From Planctomycetota bacterium (GTDB taxonomy: Bacteria > Planctomycetota > Planctomycetia > Pirellulales > Pirellulaceae), in NCBI GenBank assembly GCA_016872775.1, contig VGZA01000034.1, positions 1 to 64,000 on the forward strand: 64,000 nt of DNA, read 5' to 3'. A program made the position numbers and the translations under genes. The notes below the pieces were generated by a model that was given only the letters and a program-made list of their open reading frames with translations, did no database searches and was not told where the DNA came from. Below, in pieces: positions 54,505 to 63,223 of this stretch (positions are counted from its first letter, which is position 1; each line of letters opens with the position of its first letter).

Positions 54505-56670
54505 ATGACTAATCCGCTTCGCTTGTGCCTCGTACTTCATAACCACCAGCCGGTGGGCAATTTCGAGGGCGTGATCGAGCAGGCGTACCGGGACAGCTAC
54601 CTGCCGTTCCTGGACGTTTTCGAGTCGTACGGCAACCTGAAAATCTCGTTGCATACAAGCGGCCCTTTGATGGAATGGCTTGATGCACGACACGGCGATT
54701 ACCTGAATCGCCTGGCTACTCTGGTTCAATCCGGACGCATTGAGATCGTTGGTGGGCCGTTCTACGAGCCCATCCTGACGATGATCCCGGCTCGGGATCG
54801 CATAGGACAGATCCGTGCGTTCACCTCCTGGCTGGAGAACCGGCTGGGCGCCTACGTTCAAGGCATGTGGATGCCGGAACGGGTCTGGGAACAGAACTTA
54901 ACCAGCGATATCGTCTCCGCGGGGATCAAATACACCGTCCTCGACGATTTCCACTTCAAGAACGCTGGTCTTGGGGAGGACGATCTGTACGGTTATTACC
55001 TGACCGAGGACGACGGACGATTGTTCGGTGTGTTTCCCGGCAGTGAGCGGTTGCGCTATCTGATCCCGTTTGGCCGTGCGGAGGAGACCATCGACCACCT
55101 GCGCTACATCGCGGACAGGGCGCCGAATGCGGTGGTCGTTTTCGGCGACGACGGCGAGAAGTTTGGCACCTGGCCCGATACGCGGCGGCACGTCTACGAC
55201 GACGGTTGGCTGCGTCGTTTTTTTGACGCCCTGTCTGCAAACGCCGATTGGCTGAAAGTCACGACGCTGAGCGAGGCGGTGCAAAACGTTCCGCCGCTGG
55301 GCAAAGTCTATCTGCCCGACGCCAGTTATCGGGAGATGACGGAGTGGGCCCTGCCGGTGGCTCGACAGATCGAATACGACGAAGTAACGCATGCGTTCGC
55401 CAGCGACTCCCGTTGGCCGCGCTTGAAACAGTTTGTGCGCGGTGGTTTCTGGCGTAATTTCAAGGTGAAATACTCCGAAGCCAACGAGATGTACGCACGG
55501 ATGATGATGGTCAGCCGGCGACTGGCGGAAGCCGAGCAGCAGGGGATCGCCAGCAACGAATTCAAATGGGCGCGACAGTGCCTGTACCGGGCACAGTGCA
55601 ACTGCGCTTACTGGCACGGGGCGTTCGGTGGTATCTATCTGCCTCATCTTCGCAACGCCGTCTACAACCAGCTTATCGCCGCCGACAATCTGCTGGATCA
55701 GGCCCAAGGTAAGTCCGGACCCCGCGTGGAAGCCCAGGTCGACGACTTCAATTTTGATGCCCGGCAAGAAGTCAAGCTGGCGAACGAGCGTCTGACCTGC
55801 CTGATCGCACCAGCGACCGGTGGCCAGATCTATGAGCTGGATGTGCATTCGATCTGCCACAATCTGCTCGCTACGATGACGCGTCGACCGGAATCGTACC
55901 ATCGAAAAGTCGCGGCCGGGCCGTCGAGCTCGCAAGCCGCCTGCGAGAGCATTCACGACCGAATCGTTTTCAAGCAGGCCGGTCTGGATCAGCGTCTGCA
56001 ATACGACAGTTATGCGAGGAAATCGCTGGTCGATCATTTTTTCAGCGCCGAGACTTCGTTGGAAGATGTCCTCCAGTCGCCTCGCGAACGGGGCGATTTC
56101 GTGCAGGGTGCCTACGACGCGAAATTGCGGAAAAGTTCCGAGAGGATCCAGGTCCTGATGCAGCGGCAAGGGCAGGTCAGTGGCATTCCCGTCCGGATCA
56201 CCAAGAGCATCACCGCCGCCGCCGGCAGTTCGCGGCTGGAAGTGACCTACCTGCTGGAAGGCCTCGTCGGATGCGACACGACGCGCTTCGCGGTCGAATG
56301 GAATTTCGCGGGATTGCCGACCGGACTGGAAGACCGTTTTTTCTATCGCGGGCAGGGTGAACGGCTGGGCCAGCTCGGGACCAGGCTGAACCTCAACGAC
56401 GCCCTGGAATTGGGACTCGTTGACGAGTGGCTCGGGATCGATCTGCGCTGGACCACGAATCGCCCCGGGGGAATCTGGACATTTCCTGTCGAGTCGGTCA
56501 GCCAGTCCGAAGGTGGATTCGAGCTGGTGCACCAATCGGTGGTCGTCATGCCGCACTGGATTGTCGTGCCCGATGCCGAGGGACGCTGGACAGTGACGAT
56601 GGCGTTGAACGTCGACACCCGTAATGCCGAGCAGCGGATGGAAACATTCGCGCAGGTCGCCTCGTCCTGA
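54505..56670 (+). CDS. GH57 family alpha-amylase / 4-alpha-glucanotransferase
   Basis: 721 residues. N-terminal catalytic barrel with LHNHQPVGNF (family region 1), GMWMPERVWE containing nucleophile Glu125, and VVFGDDGEKFG with the acid Asp215 or Asp216. These match the Glu/Asp pair of the Thermococcus 4-alpha-glucanotransferase. The C-terminal half matches the DUF1925/DUF1926 domains found in this subfamily. It should rearrange or shorten alpha-1,4-glucans, consistent with glgA nearby. AAGGA precedes the ATG at 54505. It is about 180 bases downstream of galT, in an interval with nothing recognisable. Confidence 0.92.
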   Translation: MTNPLRLCLVLHNHQPVGNFEGVIEQAYRDSYLPFLDVFESYGNLKISLHTSGPLMEWLDARHGDYLNRLATLVQSGRIEIVGGPFYEPILTMIPARDRIGQIRAFTSWLENRLGAYVQGMWMPERVWEQNLTSDIVSAGIKYTVLDDFHFKNAGLGEDDLYGYYLTEDDGRLFGVFPGSERLRYLIPFGRAEETIDHLRYIADRAPNAVVVFGDDGEKFGTWPDTRRHVYDDGWLRRFFDALSANADWLKVTTLSEAVQNVPPLGKVYLPDASYREMTEWALPVARQIEYDEVTHAFASDSRWPRLKQFVRGGFWRNFKVKYSEANEMYARMMMVSRRLAEAEQQGIASNEFKWARQCLYRAQCNCAYWHGAFGGIYLPHLRNAVYNQLIAADNLLDQAQGKSGPRVEAQVDDFNFDARQEVKLANERLTCLIAPATGGQIYELDVHSICHNLLATMTRRPESYHRKVAAGPSSSQAACESIHDRIVFKQAGLDQRLQYDSYARKSLVDHFFSAETSLEDVLQSPRERGDFVQGAYDAKLRKSSERIQVLMQRQGQVSGIPVRITKSITAAAGSSRLEVTYLLEGLVGCDTTRFAVEWNFAGLPTGLEDRFFYRGQGERLGQLGTRLNLNDALELGLVDEWLGIDLRWTTNRPGGIWTFPVESVSQSEGGFELVHQSVVVMPHWIVVPDAEGRWTVTMALNVDTRNAEQRMETFAQVASS

Positions 56671-56799
56671 GCACCGCTGCCTTACCGAAGTAATTCCCGC
56701 ATTGTTCGAAGCGTACCAGCCTCCCGGTCGAAACCAGGTTGTCACGGATGACGCCGGCCGCGAGGCAGGCCAGCCGAATCGCTAACGATCTGTCGCGAC

Positions 56800-57477
56800 A
56801 TGGAAACGTCACTGCACCGCGAGCTGAAATCGGTATACGGTGGGGGTGCCGCGGCCCGGCAAGAGGTTCCGTTGGCCGGATACCGGATCGACGTGGTCGA
56901 TGGCGATCGGTTGATTGAAATCCAACACGGTTCCCTCGCCGCCATTCGACGCAAAGTTTCCGAATTGCTCGCCACACATCGTGTCGTGGTGGTCAAGCCG
57001 ATTGTCGAGCGAAAAACTCTGGTCAAACTCGATCAGGCTGATGGGGCGGTGATCGATCGGCGTTTAAGCCCGAAGCGCGGGTCGCTCTGGGATATCTTCC
57101 ACGAACTGATCTACTTCATCCGCGTGTTTCCTCATCCCAATCTGACGCTCGAAGTGCCGCTTGTCGAGGTCGAAGAATGGCGCTATCCAGGGCATGGTCG
57201 CCGTCGTCGTTGGCGCCGGAACGACTTTCAGGTGGCCGATGAAAAACTCGTCGCAATCCGCGAGCGCCATGCGTTTCGATCTCAACGCGACCTACTGGAA
57301 CTGCTGCCCCGCGGACTGCCACGCAAATTCGACACGGGAGAACTCGCCGCCGCCGCTTCGATCCCCCGCTGGATCGCCCAACGTGTCACCTACTGCTTGC
57401 GCCACGCCGGTGCCCTGCGCGAAGTTGGCAAGCGTGGAAACGCCATTCTCTACCGTCGGCAGTCGTGCCGCGACTGA
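56800..57477 (+). CDS. DUF8091-like hypothetical protein, possible PD-(D/E)XK fold
   Basis: 225 residues. The N-terminus has the sequence YRIDVVDGDRLIEIQHGSLAAI, where Asp and the Glu-x-Gln pair resemble a PD-(D/E)XK nuclease active site (inference only). Next come HRVVVVKPIVERKTLVKLD and the strongly basic PGHGRRRRWRRNDFQVADEKL. The C-terminal 100 residues look like a winged-helix DNA-binding domain (IPRWIAQRVTYCLRHAGALREVGKRGN). I recall the family as conserved in planctomycetes and named DUF8091, with no known function. It is not in an obvious restriction or defence cluster. Confidence 0.72.
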   Translation: METSLHRELKSVYGGGAAARQEVPLAGYRIDVVDGDRLIEIQHGSLAAIRRKVSELLATHRVVVVKPIVERKTLVKLDQADGAVIDRRLSPKRGSLWDIFHELIYFIRVFPHPNLTLEVPLVEVEEWRYPGHGRRRRWRRNDFQVADEKLVAIRERHAFRSQRDLLELLPRGLPRKFDTGELAAAASIPRWIAQRVTYCLRHAGALREVGKRGNAILYRRQSCRD

Positions 57478-57636
57478 GGCGGGTGCTGGTCAGCCCGCCG
57501 TGCCCTCCAAGCGAAACCGGGCGGCGGGGGATGTTCGCCAGCCGCATCGCATGCCCATAATTGCGATCAACAAAACGCTAGTTCTGACGAACCAAGCGTC
57601 GTGCTCCCACCACCGTCCCCGATGGGTACTCCCGTG

Positions 57637-57981
57637 ATGCGAGACTACCGATTCGGCAGCGATACAGCACGTTGGCTTGCGATGGGCATGCTGTTAGTCC
57701 CAACGCTGGTACTGTGTTCAACGACTTGCGCGGACGAAACACGGATCGACGATGCGCAAATCGTGACGTTCACGACGCAGGAATACCACAGCAACATGCT
57801 GCGACAACTCGACATCACCCGATTGCGACCGGGGCCAAGCGGCAACGAGTCGGCCCCGAATCACGCGAACTACGACGAGTCGCTTGCCAATCCATTTCCC
57901 GTACTCCCCCAGCTGCTGATCGGCAAGAACGGCGAACGGGTTACGAGTCACAGGAAAATGCGAAACATGTGTTCCCCGTAA
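57637..57981 (+). pseudogene. Truncated secreted glucuronoyl/acetylxylan esterase (CE15-like) N-terminus
   Basis: A signal peptide (WLAMGMLLVPTLVLCSTTCA) is followed by the N-terminal part typical of CE15-like esterases (EYHSNMLRQLDITRLRPGPS, NHANYDESLANPFPVLP, LIGKNGERVTS). The family continues with a long alpha/beta-hydrolase domain of about 350 residues, which is missing. Right after RVTS the sequence leaves the family, and the frame stops in the first GTAACCC repeat. The catalytic serine, acid and histidine are absent, so the fragment cannot be an active esterase. Confidence 0.72.
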
Positions 57982-58068
57982 CCCGTAACCCGTAACCCGT
58001 AACCCGTAACCCGTAACCCGTAACCCGTAACCCGTAACCCGTAACCCGTAACCCGTAACCCGTAACCC
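57978..58068. repeat. Array of 13 perfect GTAACCC heptamers
   Basis: Thirteen identical 7-base units in 91 bases, ending AAAATG at the next start codon. It lies exactly at the truncation point of the esterase fragment. On the minus strand it could encode repeats of GLRVTGY, but this is not a real gene. Confidence 0.95.
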
Positions 58069-58071
58069 AAA

Positions 58072-59313
58072 ATGCCGCACATCGTCAACCGCTTCATGCT
58101 TGGTCTCTTCGTCTTGTCATGGTTAACCACGGCCAGGTCGGAACTTGTGGCCGAAGACCTGTTCGCCTACGTCGGCACGTTCAGTGCGCCCCTGCGCGAC
58201 GTGTTGCCGACGCAGGTCGATCTTCCTCCGGGAAATGGCCGCGGGATTCATATCTTCAAGGTGAATCGCGAAACGGGAGCCCTGGTGGCGGTCGGCGATT
58301 ATGAAATGGGCACAAGTCCGAGTTGCCTGGCGGTCAGCGCGGATCAGAGGCGACTGTATTCCGCGAATGAGACCGATCGTTTTGGCGCGTCCAAAGAGGG
58401 TACGGTCAGTGCCTTTGAGATCGAGCGTTCCAGCGGAAAGCTGAAGCTGCTCAATACTGTGCGATCCGGCGGAGCCGGTCCCACCTATGTCAGCATTCAT
58501 CCCTCGAAAAAATTCCTGCTGGTAGCCAACTACTTCGGCGGCTCCGTTGCCGTGTTGCCGATGCTGCCTGATGGCCGACTGGGTGAGCCGTCGGACACCA
58601 AGAACGATGAGGGGAAAATCGGGCCCACCAAGGCGATCAACGCTCCGCCGGGCAGCTTCGCCTTCAGCGGTCACGACCGTACGCACGCTCATATGATCGA
58701 GTCCGATCCGTCGGGGAAATTTGTGCTGCATGTCGATCTGGGCCTCGACCGGATTTTTGTTTGGCGATTCGACGACAAACAGGGCAAACTGCTTGCCAAC
58801 GATCCGCCTGGGATCTCGCTGCCGCCCGGCGACGGACCGCGCCACTTTCATTTTCATCCCAACGGTCGCTGGCTCTACTCGATCCAGGAGGAAGGATCGA
58901 CCGTGGTGCTCTTTGACTATGATGCCGAAACGGGCCGATTGACGGGTCGTCAGACGTTGTCCACACTGCCACCGGGATTTGCCGGCAGCAATTTTTGTTC
59001 GGAGATCCTGGTATCGCGGGACGGCAAGTTTGTTTATGCCGGTAACCGGCTGCACGACAGTATCGGGATCTTCTCGGTCGGCTCGAAGGGCGAATTGAAG
59101 TACGTTGGCGAGGAATGGACACGCGGCAATTATCCTCGCAGCTTCAGCTTCGATCCGACCGGTCGATTCTTGTATTGCTGTAATCAACGCGGCGACAATG
59201 TCGCGGTGTTCAAGGTAAATCGCGATACCGGCGGTTTGGATTTCACCGGACAGTATGTGCCGGTTGGCAACCCGTCGATGGTCCTCTTTGTCGACTTCGG
59301 CAAGGAGCCATAG
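58072..59313 (+). CDS. Secreted lactonase family protein (6-phosphogluconolactonase-like, seven-bladed propeller)
   Basis: 413 residues with an N-terminal signal (FMLGLFVLSWLTTARS). Repeats of the Pgl/YbhE type follow: YVGTF, GIHIFKVNRETGALVAVGDYEMGTSPSCLAVSADQRRLY, GPTYVSIHPSKKFLLVANYFGGSV, GPRHFHFHPNGRWLYSIQEE. Export makes cytosolic pentose-phosphate work unlikely. The substrate is an unknown lactone. No Shine-Dalgarno sequence exists because the heptamer array ends 3 bases before the ATG. The next Met (residue 9) has none either. Its upstream region was apparently replaced by the array. Confidence 0.85.
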   Translation: MPHIVNRFMLGLFVLSWLTTARSELVAEDLFAYVGTFSAPLRDVLPTQVDLPPGNGRGIHIFKVNRETGALVAVGDYEMGTSPSCLAVSADQRRLYSANETDRFGASKEGTVSAFEIERSSGKLKLLNTVRSGGAGPTYVSIHPSKKFLLVANYFGGSVAVLPMLPDGRLGEPSDTKNDEGKIGPTKAINAPPGSFAFSGHDRTHAHMIESDPSGKFVLHVDLGLDRIFVWRFDDKQGKLLANDPPGISLPPGDGPRHFHFHPNGRWLYSIQEEGSTVVLFDYDAETGRLTGRQTLSTLPPGFAGSNFCSEILVSRDGKFVYAGNRLHDSIGIFSVGSKGELKYVGEEWTRGNYPRSFSFDPTGRFLYCCNQRGDNVAVFKVNRDTGGLDFTGQYVPVGNPSMVLFVDFGKEP

Positions 59314-59409
59314 GCGCAGTGTGAGCCGAGGTATTCCGGGGCCGACCCGTGGAGTGAACAACATTCTGGTGGGCCTGGGAATACCTCGGTTCACCTTCCA
59401 ATAGGCGCA
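59310..59409. mobile_element. MITE-like 82-bp inverted-repeat element with 9-bp flanking direct repeats
   Basis: Terminal inverted repeats GTGAGCCGAGGTATTCC (59321-59337) and GGAATACCTCGGTTCAC (59378-59394) are 17 bp with one mismatch. They sit inside an 82-base unit (59319-59400) flanked on both sides by ATAGGCGCA (59310-59318 and 59401-59409). The direct repeat looks like a target-site duplication. It encodes nothing, which fits a non-autonomous element. Alternatively it is a large hairpin that ends transcription of the lactonase. The lactonase TAG stop lies inside the left direct repeat. Confidence 0.55.
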
Positions 59410-59423
59410 TGAGGCTGGATGGC

Positions 59424-60515
59424 ATGAATCGGCGACTTTTCCTGCAAATGGGACTGGGCTGTGTACTTGGGCAACGCATCGTGGGGGCCACAGAGATGCC
59501 GAACTTCGACACGGCCGCGAGCATTTTGGCGGAGGCGGTTCGTTCGCGTCAGATCGCAGCGGCCGTCCTGCATGTCGCAAGACGTGACTTCCGCCAATCG
59601 GCGGCGTTCGGACCCGGGGTCGTCGCCGACTCGATGTTCCTGTTGGGCTCGATCTCCAAGCCGGTCGCCGTTGCCGCGCTGATGACGCTGTCCGATCGCG
59701 GCGAATTTTCGCTTGACGATCGGCTGCAGAAATTCCTGCCGGGCTTTTCCGGGACCGGACGCGAGCAGGTAACGATACGCCATTTGTTGCGACACGTTTC
59801 CGGCCTCCCCGATCAACTTCCCAACAATGCGGCACTTCGTTCGTCTCATGCGCCATTGTCGGCGTTTGTGGAACAGGCGATGGCGACAGCCCTGCAGTTC
59901 GAGCCCGCAAGCCGATATCAATACTCCAGCATGGGCATCCTGCTCGCGGCACACGTCGCGGAACGCATCGCAGGCGTCGATATTCTGACTTTGATCGAAC
60001 AGACCGTCTTCAAGCGACTCGAAATGCGCCGCTCAGCGCAGGGCCTGGGTCGTTTTCGGCTGGAGGACTTCGTTCCCGTACAGACCGAGCGCGCCGCACC
60101 GGAGTCGGGAGGAGGCGATCCGGCGTCGCGGGACTGGGACTGGAACAGTGCCTACTGGCGCAGGCTGGGAGCGCCTTGGGGCGGAACCCATGCGTCGGCG
60201 GGTGATATTGCGGTTTTCCTGCGGGAATTTCTCGAAGGCCAGGGCAGGCTGGTCAAACCGGAAACAGCCCGGGCGATGATCGCCAATCAGAATCCAGCGG
60301 GCATGACACCGCGGGGCTTGGGATTCGCCGTCGGCCCGAACGCCGGAAGCGTCGGATGTTCCGATCGGGTGTTCGGCCATACTGGCTCCACCGGGACAAT
60401 CTGCTGGGCCGACCCGGCCGACGAATCGATCTGTGTCGTGCTCACCTCGCTCCCCGCAACCGCCGCCAATCCCCACCCGCGCGATCAAGCGGCCAATCAG
60501 ATCGCCAAATCGTAG
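59424..60515 (+). CDS. Serine hydrolase of the beta-lactamase / class C penicillin-binding family
   Basis: 363 residues. An exported N-terminus (RRLFLQMGLGCVLGQRIVG) precedes the serine hydrolase core: nucleophile in LLGSISKPVAV (SxxK), YQYSSMG (YxS) and a late FGHTGSTG that takes the KTG place. Members act as esterases or D-aminopeptidases as well as beta-lactamases, and resistance cannot be inferred. I chose the ATG at 59424 (GAGG 9 bases upstream) over the ATG at 59409, which lacks a Shine-Dalgarno sequence and abuts the MITE-like element. Confidence 0.85.
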   Translation: MNRRLFLQMGLGCVLGQRIVGATEMPNFDTAASILAEAVRSRQIAAAVLHVARRDFRQSAAFGPGVVADSMFLLGSISKPVAVAALMTLSDRGEFSLDDRLQKFLPGFSGTGREQVTIRHLLRHVSGLPDQLPNNAALRSSHAPLSAFVEQAMATALQFEPASRYQYSSMGILLAAHVAERIAGVDILTLIEQTVFKRLEMRRSAQGLGRFRLEDFVPVQTERAAPESGGGDPASRDWDWNSAYWRRLGAPWGGTHASAGDIAVFLREFLEGQGRLVKPETARAMIANQNPAGMTPRGLGFAVGPNAGSVGCSDRVFGHTGSTGTICWADPADESICVVLTSLPATAANPHPRDQAANQIAKS

Positions 60516-60555
60516 CTCGAAACTTGTTTCGAGCTACGTGCGTTTCGAGCTACGT
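60511..60555. repeat. Palindromic repeat copy 3 with an extra half-copy
   Basis: CGTAGCTCGAAAC and GTTTCGAGCTACG form 13-bp perfect arms around TT (60511-60538), followed by a second GTTTCGAGCTACG half at 60543. This is the best copy of the family seen at 13610 and 32956. It overlaps the end of the serine hydrolase gene, whose last codons and stop read through the left arm. Confidence 0.75.
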
Positions 60556-60711
60556 TGCCCGTCGCCATTTCCGCTCCACCACGCTATGCTGTTTCCAGGT
60601 GGTCTTGGTTTCGCTCGACTTTTCCGCATTCCGCGACCTCTGTGTATTTTAGCTTTGGAATCTGGCATCGTAGGTATCCCGAACCGCGTTTCTTGCCAAG
60701 GAGTATTGGCC

Positions 60712-61035
60712 ATGCGAATGCCTGCACGTTCACTCGCACTGTGTTGCGCCTTTCTATCGGCAATCATCGTGTGCAGTCCAAGCAGCGCGTGGGCGGAGGA
60801 CTCGCCGCCCAGTAAGGAACCCGATTTCAACGCGAGTTTCGGGCAATTTGGCAACGCACTGGTCATTTCCTGTTTCGAAGATGGACGCATCTTTGGCTGC
60901 CAGGTCGTCCACGATGCGCATGGCGACCGCCAGGGATTCAGCTCGGTCGGCGCGATTCGCATTCATGACTTCGAGTACGAAGACGGCCAGTTGACGGGTA
61001 CCATCAAGACCGAAGGATTTGACTGGGACGACTGA
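60712..61035 (+). CDS. Small secreted hypothetical protein
   Basis: 107 residues with a clear signal peptide (SLALCCAFLSAIIVCSPSSAWA). The mature part of about 75 residues is acidic and ends IKTEGFDWDD. A weak beta-rich pattern (NASFGQFGNALVISCFEDGRIFGCQVVHD) may be a small single-domain fold. No family was recognised. A strong AAGGAG lies 8 bases before the ATG. It ends 2 bases before trpF, so they are probably co-transcribed. Confidence 0.7.
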   Translation: MRMPARSLALCCAFLSAIIVCSPSSAWAEDSPPSKEPDFNASFGQFGNALVISCFEDGRIFGCQVVHDAHGDRQGFSSVGAIRIHDFEYEDGQLTGTIKTEGFDWDD

Positions 61036-61037
61036 CG

Positions 61038-61694
61038 ATGTTCCGAATCAAGATCTGCGGGATAACTCGCGCCGACGACGCCCGGGATGCCGCCCGATTC
61101 GGCGCGGATGCGATTGGATTGAATTTCGTACCGGGAAGTCCGCGCTTTGTGTCGACCGAATTGGCGGCGCAGATCGCCGCGTGCGTTCCACCGCACGTGG
61201 AGCGGGTTGGCGTCTTTGCCGATGCCGACGTCGCGTCGATCCGGGAAACGGTGCAGGCGGTCGGCCTGACCATGGTACAGCTGCATGGCGCCGAACCGAC
61301 AAGTCTGATCGGTCAGTTGGCACCCTGTCCGATTGTGCGCGCTCTTCGAGCGGACCCGGATCGACTGCTGCCAATTCTCGACGAAATACGCGAGTATTTG
61401 CGCACGCAAGGCGGCAATCTGAAGGCGCTGCTCCTGGACGCTTATCAGCCAGGACAGTTCGGTGGTACCGGCCGACGGGTGGCCGGCGAGTTGCTTGCGG
61501 AATTTCTGCGAAATAAGCCAGATGTGCCATGGGTGTTAGCTGGCGGACTGCATCCCGGTAATATTGTCGATGCCATTCGCCAGGCTCGACCCGATGGCGT
61601 AGATACTTCCAGCGGCGTTGAAATACAGCCTGCCGTGAAAGACAGCGAGAAGGTTCGTGAGTTTATCATCAATGCTGCAAAAGAGTTAGGTTAA
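61038..61694 (+). CDS. trpF: Phosphoribosylanthranilate isomerase
   Basis: 218 residues, single-domain TIM barrel. Catalytic Cys in KICGIT at residue 7, GLNFVPGSPRFVS, GVFADADVA, VQLHGAEP, and the C-terminal PDGVDTSSGVE with the phosphate-binding glycine loop. It catalyses the Amadori rearrangement in tryptophan synthesis. It stands apart from other trp genes, directly after a small secreted protein gene. Confidence 0.96.
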   Translation: MFRIKICGITRADDARDAARFGADAIGLNFVPGSPRFVSTELAAQIAACVPPHVERVGVFADADVASIRETVQAVGLTMVQLHGAEPTSLIGQLAPCPIVRALRADPDRLLPILDEIREYLRTQGGNLKALLLDAYQPGQFGGTGRRVAGELLAEFLRNKPDVPWVLAGGLHPGNIVDAIRQARPDGVDTSSGVEIQPAVKDSEKVREFIINAAKELG

Positions 61695-61821
61695 ACTTGA
61701 TCGCCACTGCGAGTTGTGTCGCTGGCCGGCTGTTCGACGGCTCGGGTTGCCCGGAATCGGCCGGCAAGTTACAAAATTAAGCTAGTTTTCCGCTCTCGTT
61801 TTCCTCATAAGGGATCCGCAC

Positions 61822-63147
<1,326 letters not shown>

Positions 63148-63223
63148 ACTCCGTCTGCCATAGATGAACCGTCGGATGTTTGAAGGCGTGAGGCATTGAG
63201 CCCACAGGAGGGAGTCTGCAGCG

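Noticed and set aside
54898-56745. A 615-residue minus-strand frame opposite GH57
   Set aside because: Antisense shadow of a strongly supported GH57 gene with catalytic residues.
57978-58068. CRISPR array
   Set aside because: The units are contiguous heptamers with no spacers.
57718-58130. Minus-strand proteins made of GYGLRVT repeats
   Set aside because: They are only the translation of the GTAACCC array, with no start signal or homology.
58123-59952. A 609-residue minus-strand frame across the lactonase and serine hydrolase
   Set aside because: It spans two well-supported plus-strand genes and a MITE-like element. No family motifs.
61695-61821. SAH or SAM riboswitch ahead of ahcY
   Set aside because: The leader has a G/C-rich stretch but I could not match the conserved core bases of either riboswitch class.
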